In this document: piece after piece, positions 56,143 through 64,000 of the stretch
Numbering within the stretch: the first letter of the stretch is position 1
Layout: every line of letters begins with the position of its first letter
Assembly (NCBI RefSeq): GCF_902150025.1
Contig: NZ_CABFVS010000015.1
Location: 47,362 to 111,361 of the forward strand
Length of the DNA: 64,000 nucleotides
Reading direction: 5' to 3'
Source of the DNA: Bartonella massiliensis
Lineage (GTDB): Bacteria > Pseudomonadota > Alphaproteobacteria > Rhizobiales > Rhizobiaceae
Position numbers and translations under genes: made by a program
Notes under the pieces: model-generated
Told to the model about the DNA's origin: nothing
Database searches by the model: none
The model's input: only the letters and a program-made list of their open reading frames with translations

Positions 56143-57285
56143 TTAGCTGATTTCAGCAAAAGAAGGGATAACAATCGTGCCAAAGTCTTGTCCCCCTTGA
56201 TCAGAATGCGGCAAAACATAGCGTGACTTTTTCATGCCAATAATGGTTTTTGCTGCCACACCAAATTCACGTTGATAATCAAATAATTCTTCGACCAACT
56301 TATAACGTGTTGCCCCTTTTCCATTGCCTCCTGTTGCTCCATTACCAGCGCGTCCATAAGCCATAATAACGCTTTGTGCCCCAAGCAGAACAGCACGACG
56401 AACAGACGCCAGTGGCTCCCCTGTCTTTGAATTCACACCATTTGGTACATGTTCAGCTTCACGTAAAATGACACCGTTATACATACCCAAAGAGCCATCA
56501 AAGATAGGATTTTTAGACCGTGAACCCTCATAAGCTGCTTTGGTAATATCCAACCATTGACCACTTTGTGTATTGGTACGCAATTGGGTTACTTGTGTTG
56601 GGTGAAGATACATCACATAGGCGGATTTTCCTTCAACACGAACCGGACGCAAGCGTGGATTTGCTAATTTAGCGCGTTCAACAGCTTTATCTATAAGATC
56701 TAATGTAAAAGTATCTTCTTTTGTAAGCTCTTCATCCGTTTTTTTCTTGGCTGGACGAATAACCCGCAATTTGCTTGGTTCTAGTGGTGCATTAAAGCCA
56801 TAATGAACCGGTTTAAGCGTTATGGTACGCCCTTCAAAATGAATCCATGGTGCTGTATAACCTGTTGCCTGAATGAAGAACATCAAGCTTAAACGGTCTG
56901 CATACCAATCAACAAGCCCATCTTTTGCTTCTGTCCGCATATTAAATAAAACACGTTGTTGATCAATGGTGCCTTCATATTTGACACGCACCGCATGAGA
57001 AAGCTCATTAATGCGTACCGTTTCATTCATAAATTGTAGTGCTTCTTCATTGCCTTCCAGCGTTTGTCCTTCACTAACGCCATCCCCCATCAGTTGAACA
57101 CGTAATCCACTTGTAACGGAGTCACCAGCACTTTTCCCTAGCATATCCAATACTTGGATAACGCTGTTTTTTCCTTTCCCCATCAGCGGTGCAATTGGTA
57201 ACGCTTTTGAAGTCTCTGTGTTTAGCATCTTAGCCCACACGCCAACGGCTAATGGGTCATTAAGATTTACTTGTGTTACTGCCAT
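56143..57285 (-). CDS. Major capsid protein, N4-gp56 type
   Basis: This protein of about 380 residues is the most probable coat protein. Its character resembles the N4-gp56 family: an N-terminal SxxSVxVxD-like part, then ELSHAVRVKYEGTIDQQRVLFNMRTEA, WYADRLSLMFFIQATG, and near the end RAVLLGAQSVIMAYGR and YQREFGVAAKTIIGMKKSRYV. The start at 57285 was chosen because AAAGGC lies about 10 bases upstream; TTG 9 bases before is too near it. It comes right after the scaffold gene, the usual order. Confidence 0.8.
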   Translation of the reverse strand: MAVTQVNLNDPLAVGVWAKMLNTETSKALPIAPLMGKGKNSVIQVLDMLGKSAGDSVTSGLRVQLMGDGVSEGQTLEGNEEALQFMNETVRINELSHAVRVKYEGTIDQQRVLFNMRTEAKDGLVDWYADRLSLMFFIQATGYTAPWIHFEGRTITLKPVHYGFNAPLEPSKLRVIRPAKKKTDEELTKEDTFTLDLIDKAVERAKLANPRLRPVRVEGKSAYVMYLHPTQVTQLRTNTQSGQWLDITKAAYEGSRSKNPIFDGSLGMYNGVILREAEHVPNGVNSKTGEPLASVRRAVLLGAQSVIMAYGRAGNGATGGNGKGATRYKLVEELFDYQREFGVAAKTIIGMKKSRYVLPHSDQGGQDFGTIVIPSFAEIS

Positions 57286-57383
57286 CTCAAACAATGCCTT
57301 TCTTGGTTTTTAAAACTCGCCTTGCGGCATAACCAAATGACAACAATCACTTGGCTATCTCTGTCGTGCCTTCGCGCCACTCT

Positions 57384-58298
57384 TCACGCTCTGCTCATAA
57401 TTTGTTCAAATTTTTCGGGATTTTTCTCAACCCATACAGCAAATTCGGCTTCTGGCATGGAAAAGAGTGTTCTCACATCCATACCCCCCGTTGGAACTTG
57501 CCCTCCGCGCGCAGTAAGTGTCCGCGCTGCTTGAGAACGCTCTTGAAGGGCTTCCACTTCGTCCCTTCCCCCTCCTTCGTCCTTCATTGGTGCTCCACTG
57601 TAACCAAAAGCCTTTGCTTTTTGCACAAGCACCTCTATGGGATTGATACCAACTTTTTGACATTGCTGGCATATTTGACGCAATTCAACACCAATTTGTT
57701 GTTGCCGTGCCACGGGGTCGTTCCATTGCGGAAAAAGACTTGCTTGCGCCTGTAGAGTATTGTCTGCTATTTCATAAAGATAATCGGTGATACTGTCTAA
57801 ATCTGGATATTTATCTTGCACCTGCGCTTTGGCTTCCTCAAAATAATCCCCTAATTGCTGTCGTTCATATTCTTCTTGCCTTGCACGCTCTTGGCTCTCT
57901 CTCATGAGAGAAAACTCATCAAGCAATTTCTGTTGTTCCTGTACCTTATGACTAAGCCATGCAATATGTGCTCTTGGATCATTTTCAAGTGTTGGAATCT
58001 GTTCATCAGAACGTCGCGCTGCTTCTTCTTGTATTGCTGCATATTTTTGCGCCAGTTCTATTGCTAGTTCACGCGCTTCCATGGCGCTTTGCTCTGCTTT
58101 TTGGCGCGCTTGGCGTTCTTGCTCTAATGTGTCATCACTTGGTTGCTGTTGAGACTGCTCTGCTAATGGCTGTTCAGAGTTCTCTTCTTCTTCAAAATCT
58201 TGGCTTACTTGTTCAGGCTCGACAAGCTCAACATGCGGCTCACTTGCAAATTGTTCATCATAAATTGCTTGCTCTTCAGGTGTAAACTCTTCTTCCAT
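57384..58298 (-). CDS. Phage scaffolding protein candidate
   Basis: The 304-residue protein is strongly acidic at the start, then helical with a long Glu/Gln/Arg-rich coiled-coil portion (TLEQERQARQKAEQSAMEARELAIELAQKYAAIQEE). It has no enzymatic motif. Its position between portal and capsid genes, its charge and coil content are all typical for scaffolds of tailed phages. It overlaps nothing and follows the portal gene by 16 bases. Confidence 0.75.
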   Translation of the reverse strand: MEEEFTPEEQAIYDEQFASEPHVELVEPEQVSQDFEEEENSEQPLAEQSQQQPSDDTLEQERQARQKAEQSAMEARELAIELAQKYAAIQEEAARRSDEQIPTLENDPRAHIAWLSHKVQEQQKLLDEFSLMRESQERARQEEYERQQLGDYFEEAKAQVQDKYPDLDSITDYLYEIADNTLQAQASLFPQWNDPVARQQQIGVELRQICQQCQKVGINPIEVLVQKAKAFGYSGAPMKDEGGGRDEVEALQERSQAARTLTARGGQVPTGGMDVRTLFSMPEAEFAVWVEKNPEKFEQIMSRA

Positions 58299-58314
58299 AT
58301 TCTCTTTTGCTCCT

Positions 58315-60366
58315 TTAATAGATTCGCGCTCTTTCGGTTGTTGCTCGATACTGTTCCAACTGGGTTCGATACGCCTTTCGCTCTAGGTCGCGTTGCGCTA
58401 TCTCATTCTTTGCTCTTTGTAATTCAAGCTGCATGCGCGCCTGTTCTTGTTTTAAGAAAAGCTCAATATTTTTCTGCTGTAATGCTACTTGCTTCTGCTG
58501 TGCATCAAGTTGATAAAGCGTTCCCTTTGCTTGTGCTTCCTGTTGCAAAGCTGCAATCTTTGTCTGTTGCTCTGGAGATATTTGTGCTCCTTGACTTTGT
58601 TGCATCATCTGCTGTTGCTGCTGTTCTTGTTGTGCCTGCTCTGCCTTAGCTGTTAAACTTGCCACCAATGTTGCCGGCAATGGTGAAAGTTTGAGAAGAT
58701 CTGGAATCATATTCGGTGTTATGAAACCACCAAGCAACGGCAACATCTGCGTAATTGCCGCAAAAGTTCTCTCTTTTTCATTGGGGCTTATCGGTGAATC
58801 ATCAACAATAATGTCATATTCAAGCGTCGTTACAGCTTCACGGGTTAAGGGTACATACTGCGCATTTTCTGGTCCAGAAATACGGACCAAACGCCCATCG
58901 GAAAGATAGTTTTGAATCAGATAAAGGATAATCTTTCCCTGTCGACATCGATAAAGCTTAAGATTATCAAACAACCCTGCAAGCAAATTAAGTGTTGATT
59001 GCCGGCGTGTATTTTCCAACACATTGGCTTGGTTAACCTCCCGTGTTCCGATAAACTCTGCCGATAATCCTGTTACATGCGTTATTGCTTCACGCGATTC
59101 ATTAAACAACTGAAAAAAGCCACTAGGGAATTGTGCACTTGGTTTTGGTTGGATTTTTCCTCCTGTAAGCGCCCCGTTTTTAACCCAAGTAATTGCATCA
59201 GTTCGTGCCCAATTTTCTAGTGCTTGCCGCTCATCATCAAACGCCCCTCGTTCTGCCATCAAACCACCTTTGGCTTGACTATTCAAAATATACATGACTT
59301 GACTAAAATATTTATTTGACCATTTTTGTGGATCTTTCGCGGGACGAACAATACCGTAAAACTGGTTCTTTAATTTATCCAACGTCCCTGTGATGCATTC
59401 CCAGCCAAGCTGTCCATCAGGCGCTAATGGTTTATCAGGTTTTGCCAAAAGACGCCGTCCTAAAAAAGCGCGCTTGACTATTTTTTTATTAAAACGCACC
59501 CCTTGTAGCTGTGGTGCCAACCTTTGAAGTTGTTCAAACTCTTGTTTGCTATAATCGCGCATCTGCCCTGTTTGAAGATCAGGCGCTTTGTATGTCATCT
59601 CATATTCAAACCAACGACATTCAACAAGCGTGACATACTGTTTTCCCAAAAACGGCTCTGATACAGATGCCCCGTTGGAATTCTCATGATAGGCATCCGA
59701 TACATGATAATCCTCAAAATCTGTCGTACTATCAACCGCCCAATCCGCATGAAGGTCTTCAACGGCGATATCAGGAAAAAGGCTTTTAGCATCCTCAATG
59801 GGCTTGCGATCAACATACCACATACGCTGTGCATCAACGAGATTAGGTCTTACAGCATTCGCATCCCATACCATTTTCAGAGGATCTAAACGCCTTATAG
59901 TTGGCATTCCTTCGGGATTGGTTTCATAATCAAGCCGTGTATCGGTCCAGCCCATGCCACAAATGACCATATCTTGAAAAGCATCGGAATCGGCATATTC
60001 CGCCTCTGCCTCATCACGAAACCATTCTGCTGCTCCCGTTAACAATTCATTGGATATTGCTGCTCCTACTTGCCGTGGTTGAAATTGCACTTCACGCTTG
60101 TTATTGCGTTCTGCCCCAACAATTGCATTCACAAGGGGTGCAATACGATTAAAAGTCATAACGGGGCGGCGTTGTGTTTTTAAAACAGCAAGATCTTCCT
60201 CTGCCCATTGACGACCATTATAAAAATCAAAATCCTCACGCGCCTCTTCACGCCATTCATTGACATGATCAACATCTTCCTTATACCAAGACTTTAAGCG
60301 CCTATAGAGCGCATATTCATCAAAATCTGTTGTTTTCTTTAAATTATGACTTAGAATGCCATCCAT
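58315..60366 (-). CDS. Phage portal protein, P22-like
   Basis: The 683-residue portal forms the dodecameric vertex through which DNA enters and leaves. The N-terminal segment EDFDFYNGRQW followed by RRPVMTFNRIAPLVNAIVGAERNNKREVQF is typical for P22-type portals. The GMGWTDTRLDYE and SPNEKERTFAAITQMLP segments also fit. The long C-terminal Gln-rich helical tail (QEQQQQQMMQQ...) corresponds to the P22 barrel. It overlaps the large terminase gene by 16 bases. Confidence 0.85.
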   Translation of the reverse strand: MDGILSHNLKKTTDFDEYALYRRLKSWYKEDVDHVNEWREEAREDFDFYNGRQWAEEDLAVLKTQRRPVMTFNRIAPLVNAIVGAERNNKREVQFQPRQVGAAISNELLTGAAEWFRDEAEAEYADSDAFQDMVICGMGWTDTRLDYETNPEGMPTIRRLDPLKMVWDANAVRPNLVDAQRMWYVDRKPIEDAKSLFPDIAVEDLHADWAVDSTTDFEDYHVSDAYHENSNGASVSEPFLGKQYVTLVECRWFEYEMTYKAPDLQTGQMRDYSKQEFEQLQRLAPQLQGVRFNKKIVKRAFLGRRLLAKPDKPLAPDGQLGWECITGTLDKLKNQFYGIVRPAKDPQKWSNKYFSQVMYILNSQAKGGLMAERGAFDDERQALENWARTDAITWVKNGALTGGKIQPKPSAQFPSGFFQLFNESREAITHVTGLSAEFIGTREVNQANVLENTRRQSTLNLLAGLFDNLKLYRCRQGKIILYLIQNYLSDGRLVRISGPENAQYVPLTREAVTTLEYDIIVDDSPISPNEKERTFAAITQMLPLLGGFITPNMIPDLLKLSPLPATLVASLTAKAEQAQQEQQQQQMMQQSQGAQISPEQQTKIAALQQEAQAKGTLYQLDAQQKQVALQQKNIELFLKQEQARMQLELQRAKNEIAQRDLERKAYRTQLEQYRATTERARIY

Positions 60367-61676
60367 GATGCCGCTTCTCTTTCTGTAGCGCGATAACGTT
60401 CTTGTTGTGATTTAATCCGTGGTGCTTCATAGGTAAGACACATCAATCCAAAAGCATCTGCACCATGACTCGACCAATCATGCTCTGCCCCCAACCCTAT
60501 ATTCCGCTTCTCATCCCATTTCTCGTGATACCAGTTCAATGCCTTACGACCCGCTACAGTCATTTCCTCGTTGAACCAAACAGAAGGTAATATACGTCGC
60601 ACTGCCTCTATCCGCATTTTGACAGCACCGGCTCCTTGATTAGGGATCACTTGCGTTTCAAAACCCGCATCATTGAGAGCGCTCTCAAAACTCACATTGT
60701 GCACACGATCTCTGGTCGCACCATCATGGGGTAACACCATCAGTGCTTTCTCGTAACCATTGTGACGTAACCAACCGATATGCTCTGATAAGGGCTGCCC
60801 TTGTGCCTCGTAATAATCCAGCACTCTGATCTCTCTGCCAACAAATTGTGCTATCCATATCGCTGTGGCATCTGCTTTGGCTCCCGTCCCCCCGATATCC
60901 CAAAAGGCGCGTATCTGCATTAATGGGTCACGTGCAACACGCCCTATCCGCCCCTCTTGCTCGGCTGCCAACATCTCCTTTTGAAAGTAAGCCCCTTGTA
61001 CCGCTGTAAGATAAGCCCCTTCCCAGATATGTTTATAGGTCTCGGGGCGGTTTTTTAGGTCATCAAGCCGCGCTTCATTCAAGATCTTGGGAAACTTCGG
61101 ATTATCCGACCAGTTAATCTCAACACGTTTAATCGCTTCATTGTCTGAAAAGCGAAAACGTCTTTCAACCGGGGCGTTATCCCGTAATGGGTTCCATGTC
61201 ACCCATAACTCTGCTCTCCAGCCCTCTCCTTCTTCACGCAACGTCGGTATAAGCGTCTGCCAAGCTGTCTCTGTCACGGGTTCTGCCTCGTCAACCCAAC
61301 AGAGCAAAATACGCCCCATCGATTTGATGCTCGCAATATTGCGGTCTAGTCCAGAAAACTGAAAAGCTATACGACCATCATTCGACTTAATCGAAGCTTC
61401 ACCAACCTTGTAATAGTCCTGTAAAAAGTCATGGGCTTCAATCGCGCGCTTAATTTCCTCTAATGAACTTTCTGCCAACGAATTTTGAAACTGACGTGCA
61501 CAAAGGATAGTCCCCGATATCCCTCCCATACCAAATTGATAGCCTTTTAAAGCCGTCATCAAGGCAAATGATCTTGTCTTTCCAGATCCTCGTCCACCCC
61601 AAGCTGCTCTGACCAAAGCATCCCCTACAAAAAGTGGAATAAGCTTTGGTACAATCTTAATCTGTCTTGTTGTCAT
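60351..61676 (-). CDS. Terminase large subunit
   Basis: The ATPase and nuclease that packages phage DNA. The Walker A motif WGGRGSGKTRS is at residues 26-36 and Walker B LLCWVDEAE at about 124-132. The RNase H-like nuclease domain begins near residue 255 (FWDIGGTGAKADATAIW), with HDG and NEEMTVAGRKALNWYH segments further on. The length of 441 residues is usual. It overlaps the small subunit gene upstream by 20 bases and the portal gene downstream. Confidence 0.93.
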   Translation of the reverse strand: MTTRQIKIVPKLIPLFVGDALVRAAWGGRGSGKTRSFALMTALKGYQFGMGGISGTILCARQFQNSLAESSLEEIKRAIEAHDFLQDYYKVGEASIKSNDGRIAFQFSGLDRNIASIKSMGRILLCWVDEAEPVTETAWQTLIPTLREEGEGWRAELWVTWNPLRDNAPVERRFRFSDNEAIKRVEINWSDNPKFPKILNEARLDDLKNRPETYKHIWEGAYLTAVQGAYFQKEMLAAEQEGRIGRVARDPLMQIRAFWDIGGTGAKADATAIWIAQFVGREIRVLDYYEAQGQPLSEHIGWLRHNGYEKALMVLPHDGATRDRVHNVSFESALNDAGFETQVIPNQGAGAVKMRIEAVRRILPSVWFNEEMTVAGRKALNWYHEKWDEKRNIGLGAEHDWSSHGADAFGLMCLTYEAPRIKSQQERYRATEREAASWMAF

Positions 61677-61983
61677 GAACCAAAGGCGCTATTTCTACAC
61701 GCCCTATCATCTTAATTGCGCCCCCATCTTCCCCCGTCACTTGCAAAGGCAAGATCTTACCAAGCAACGCTAAATAAGCCGCGGGGCATTTGACTGCTTG
61801 CTTTTCCAGATAAGAGATCAACCCCTCATTGCCATACTTACTTCCTGCCCGTTCCGCTGCTTTAATCACTGCCTCTTTTAAAATGCGTGTCGTCTTATTG
61901 GGTACACCTTTAACACGCCCTTGCCCTGCTTTTGGGGGCATTCTTTTTAGTTGCGAAGTCATCTTTGTATTTTCTGCTGTCAT
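61657..61983 (-). CDS. Terminase small subunit candidate
   Basis: A 108-residue protein from the start at 61983, with a basic N-terminus (PPKAGQGRVKGVPNKTTRILKEAVIKAAERAGSKYG) that should bind DNA and a helical middle part. It precedes the large subunit and overlaps it, which is the usual arrangement. GGAGA lies about 11 bases before the ATG. A start at 61962 is also possible. A longer frame to 62019 would run into the terminator hairpin and lacks a ribosome site. It is the first gene of the late operon. Confidence 0.75.
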   Translation of the reverse strand: MTAENTKMTSQLKRMPPKAGQGRVKGVPNKTTRILKEAVIKAAERAGSKYGNEGLISYLEKQAVKCPAAYLALLGKILPLQVTGEDGGAIKMIGRVEIAPLVHDNKTD

Positions 61984-62005
61984 CCAATACTTATCTCCAG
62001 ATAAC

Positions 62006-62028
62006 AAAAAACCCCGCAAAACGCAGGG
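62006..62028 (-). terminator. Intrinsic terminator in the leader of the phage late operon
   Basis: On the minus strand a hairpin CCCTGC-GTTTT-GCGGGG is followed directly by six T residues (bases 62011-62006). It lies about 80 bases downstream of the probable late transcription start and 23 bases before the first late gene. Thus transcripts from the promoter would stop before any gene unless antitermination occurs. Confidence 0.85.
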
Positions 62029-62115
62029 CTCTAAACAATCATATCATCATAAAGGGGGTTTAATGAGAAACTCTCTACTGTAATTTTAGACGCAATTCGA
62101 CCAGTACAGCAGCGC

Positions 62116-62145
62116 TATAAAACACCATTATTCACACCATGTCAA
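62116..62145 (-). promoter_or_regulatory. Predicted late promoter
   Basis: On the minus strand a perfect TTGACA (bases 62145-62140) is followed by an 18-base spacer and TTTATA (62121-62116). The transcription start should lie near 62109. This is the best sigma-70 promoter seen in the window and points to the terminase genes. Confidence 0.75.
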
Positions 62146-62277
62146 CAAAAAAATCACGATATTGTATATTTTTTTATTTTTTATCTAAATATGGTATCTT
62201 TAATAGCTAAAATCTCGTAATTGCCTCATCTAAACGAATCAATTATACGACTGATGATTAATAAAAAAGGGGGGAAA

Positions 62278-62982
62278 ATGTGGTTTTTCATAAAAGTTGC
62301 AATCTTTATTTTAATACTCCCGATATTAATTAGTATTATTATATTACTAATTTACGGTATTGGATTATTACTAAAGGGCATATTTGAAACTTTAATCACC
62401 TTACTAAGTATAGTAGGAAACGTACTATTAACAATAATATCACCAACAGTAGAAACTATTGACTATGCCTTTGCAAAGGATAAAAGCAAATGGAACGAAA
62501 TCATTGAAAAACGAGAAGAATTTAAAAAACATAGAGCAATTAAGAAAAAAAGCGGAGAAAAAACAAGAGATTATTATTTTCGCTTTGCCAAACACAGTTT
62601 ATTTTTACTCTTGCGTTTAGCGGGATTATCCTATTTCGCAGCAGCAGCAACTTTAATAATTATGTTTTCTACATCGTATATAATTGCCACATGTTTTCCC
62701 CACTCCTTTGCGCCTTATTTGGTAGGAGCAATTATTTTAATGCTTACTCTTCCTCTTACAGTCTGTATAGCACCAATCCAAGATAGAATCCAATTGCTAC
62801 CGAATTTATTCTTACTACAAATATTAATTCTTTGGATTCAGTTTTGCGAAATTATATCTATGGGAACTGTATTTTATATAGCGTGCTTTGAAATATTCAT
62901 ATATGTATTATGTAGCTTTTTTCACGCAGTATTTATAGCAGAATTATTAGAACAACAGTCAACATCTTTTGAAACATTATAA
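62278..62982 (+). CDS. Multi-pass membrane protein of unknown function, oppositely oriented within the prophage
   Basis: The product (234 residues) has helices near residues 1-27, 35-55, 110-140, 145-165 and 180-220, with a charged cytoplasmic loop KDKSKWNEIIEKREEFKKHRAIKKKSGEK. A very strong AGGGGGG precedes the ATG. It is much more A/T-rich than its phage neighbours and lies on the opposite strand, both signs of a morón, a gene added later to the phage and expressed from its own promoter in the lysogen. No family was recognised; superinfection exclusion is only a guess from such positions. Confidence 0.7.
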   Translation: MWFFIKVAIFILILPILISIIILLIYGIGLLLKGIFETLITLLSIVGNVLLTIISPTVETIDYAFAKDKSKWNEIIEKREEFKKHRAIKKKSGEKTRDYYFRFAKHSLFLLLRLAGLSYFAAAATLIIMFSTSYIIATCFPHSFAPYLVGAIILMLTLPLTVCIAPIQDRIQLLPNLFLLQILILWIQFCEIISMGTVFYIACFEIFIYVLCSFFHAVFIAELLEQQSTSFETL

Positions 62983-63008
62983 TAGATAATTTCCTTAGCT
63001 TCTCATAT

Positions 63009-63236
63009 CTAATCGTCCAAGCCAGGCTCTTTCTTTACCTCTTCAGAGCTATAAAAAGGTGCCTCTCCTCTTTTAACACGCTCTCTGACCTGTGAAGCTA
63101 AATAATAATCCTCTGCTTCCTCTATTCCACGTTCAATAATTTCACGCAAATAAAAAGACTTTGTACGTCCTGTCTTAGCAGCTAAATTATTTAAACGTGT
63201 TTCAAGATCACTTGGCAAACGAATAGATATTGTCAT
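63009..63236 (-). CDS. Ribbon-helix-helix antitoxin (RelB/CopG type) without toxin
   Basis: The 75-residue protein begins MTISIRLPSDLETRLNNLAAKTGRTKSFYLREIIERG, the ribbon-helix-helix DNA-binding pattern of RelB/DinJ-type antitoxins. Its tail is acidic and ends in GLDD, the region that normally covers the toxin. In such operons the toxin gene overlaps or follows the antitoxin at once; here the 3' side meets the converging membrane-protein gene 26 bases on, so the toxin is missing. GAGG lies 9 bases before the ATG at 63236; the longer frame upstream has no site. Confidence 0.85.
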   Translation of the reverse strand: MTISIRLPSDLETRLNNLAAKTGRTKSFYLREIIERGIEEAEDYYLASQVRERVKRGEAPFYSSEEVKKEPGLDD

Positions 63237-63250
63237 AACGCAATCCTCAT

Positions 63251-63274
63251 ATTTGTATTCACTGTAATACAAAT
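63251..63274. promoter_or_regulatory. Inverted-repeat operator candidate for the antitoxin
   Basis: Perfect 9-bp arms ATTTGTATT and AATACAAAT with a 6-base centre lie 14 bases before the antitoxin start. A related TACAA/TTGTA half-site follows on the upstream side. This is where ribbon-helix-helix autorepressors bind. Confidence 0.6.
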
Positions 63275-63333
63275 ACAACGTATTGTACAGAAAAACGTTT
63301 CACGCCACGCTGCAAAAAACTACGTAAAAACAT

Positions 63334-63828
63334 TTACCATTTATTTTTTTGGTCAAAATATTCCTGGAGAGCATTCAGAGCAATACGCAACGAACTTACA
63401 AGATATGGTAGCTCTTTATCTTCTACGACAAGATATTGTAAAGCCGCATGAAGATTATACTGTCTATAGAGGCATTGTTCCTCTCTTATCGCCTCTTGCA
63501 TATTTGAAAACTGTTCTGTTGCCAATTCAACCCATTTTTCCCTTGCTGCCTCATCAGAAGATGACGGCATTTCGTCATAAACAGCGCTTGGCAAACCTTT
63601 TGCACACGAATAGTCATTTCTCACTTCAAGATATTTTTGCGCAGCATCATACTGCTCTTGAGTAAGTAAACCCTGCAAACACAGCCGCCCGATATAAGAC
63701 CCAGCAAGTGGATTTTTTGCCTCTTGTAAAGTTAAGCAGTAGCGCTTTGCACGCATTTCAATTGCTAATTGATTAATAGGTTCCGGAAACGGTATGACCC
63801 GTGAAGCACAATATTTTTTCTCTCTCAT
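63334..63828 (-). CDS. Phage protein of unknown function between ssb and the late promoter
   Basis: A 164-residue product from the ATG at 63828, chosen because GAGAG lies 6 bases upstream; a TTG at 63882, directly after the ssb stop, would add 18 residues. Visible features are a basic N-terminus, a PLAGSYIGRLCLQGLLTQEQYDAAQKYLEV segment seen in many alphaproteobacterial phage proteins near late-gene control regions, and a helical C-terminus. It has no known domain or zinc motif. Its place just before the late promoter is that of Q-type antiterminators, which is the basis for a hypothesis, not a proof. Confidence 0.65.
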   Translation of the reverse strand: MREKKYCASRVIPFPEPINQLAIEMRAKRYCLTLQEAKNPLAGSYIGRLCLQGLLTQEQYDAAQKYLEVRNDYSCAKGLPSAVYDEMPSSSDEAAREKWVELATEQFSNMQEAIREEQCLYRQYNLHAALQYLVVEDKELPYLVSSLRIALNALQEYFDQKNKW

Positions 63829-63882
63829 AGATCTCTCAATCTGTAAGCATCCACATTTTTTTCTTTTTGCTATATTGTTCAA

Positions 63883-64000
63883 TTAGAATGGCATGCTGTC
63901 ATTATAAGATGCGCTATAATCGGCTGCCCCTGAAGCAACAGCATAATTTTGAGAAGTAACGGGTGGAGGAGTAGATTGCTCTTTTTTTGCATCAAGCAAA
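63883..64000 (-). CDS. ssb: Single-stranded DNA-binding protein, C-terminal part (5' end outside window)
   Basis: The last 38 codons read in frame on the minus strand: a Pro/Ser/Gln-rich flexible tail (STPPPVTSQNYAVASG) and the acidic tip ending DSMPF. SSB proteins carry this type of tail, with a D-x-x-P-F end that binds replication and repair partners. It must be the phage ssb of the early region, the rest lying to the right. The identification rests on the tail only. Confidence 0.75.
   Translation of the reverse strand, partial: LLDAKKEQSTPPPVTSQNYAVASGAADYSASYNDSMPF

Noticed and set aside
61829..62083. 84-codon plus-strand ORF across the terminase small subunit start
   Set aside because: It is antisense to the terminase gene and to the leader with terminator, without known domain.
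40922..64000. Identification with the Bartonella gene transfer agent
   Set aside because: The gene content (P22-type portal, S74 protein, own terminase, Dam, lysis genes, tRNA remnant) is that of an ordinary integrated short-tailed phage.

Overview
The window is an AT-rich alphaproteobacterial chromosome segment, most likely Bartonella (Hyphomicrobiales). The assignment rests on gene order and protein character: a cytochrome bc1 operon petABC, the rhizobial-type chain ccmI-ccmE-ccmF-ccmH-htrA-response regulator-histidine kinase-glnE, a feuN-feuP-feuQ set, a hemin-binding-protein/Omp31-type porin with the Bartonella-like N-terminus, and 0.7-1.2 kb spacers filled with decayed DNA. No database search was possible, so all names come from motif recognition.

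Host part, about 1-40,800. It begins with the 3' end of pth, then an L,D-transpeptidase lipoprotein (minus), ychF, a PRC-barrel exported protein, petA-petB-petC (minus), trmL, cca (minus) and the divergent moxR-DUF58-BatA-like-large membrane protein operon. A metallophosphoesterase, an outer-membrane beta-barrel protein, glnE, a two-component system, htrA, the cytochrome c maturation genes, feuQ/feuP/feuN, a class A penicillin-binding protein with two small envelope genes, and a DUF1499 membrane protein follow. The long spacers near 6.6, 8.1, 17.2, 19.6 and 39.2 kb hold five diverged copies of one roughly 300-400 bp element.

Prophage part, about 40,800-64,000 and continuing past the right edge. 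It starts at a 26-bp remnant of a tRNA 3' end (it reads as tRNA-Gln on the minus strand), the probable displaced attachment site. Nearly all phage genes are on the minus strand. Read in transcription order from the right they are ssb (partial), a 182-codon gene of unknown function, a ribbon-helix-helix antitoxin without toxin, an oppositely oriented membrane-protein gene, a consensus promoter followed by a strong intrinsic terminator, then small and large terminase, portal, scaffold, N4-gp56-like capsid, connector and tail genes, a peptidase S74-type protein, two large putative ejection proteins, a lytic transglycosylase, tail collar and tail fibre genes, a glycine-rich adhesin split from its fibre by a frame break, an endolysin, an overlapping spanin-like pair, a small membrane protein, a Dam-type methylase and a HTH regulator. 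This is a podovirus-like late region with a P22-type portal and an N4-type capsid. The most interesting points are the promoter-terminator leader in front of the late operon, which resembles the pR'-tR' antitermination layout of lambdoid phages, the broken adhesin gene, the orphan antitoxin, and the dispersed repeat family.
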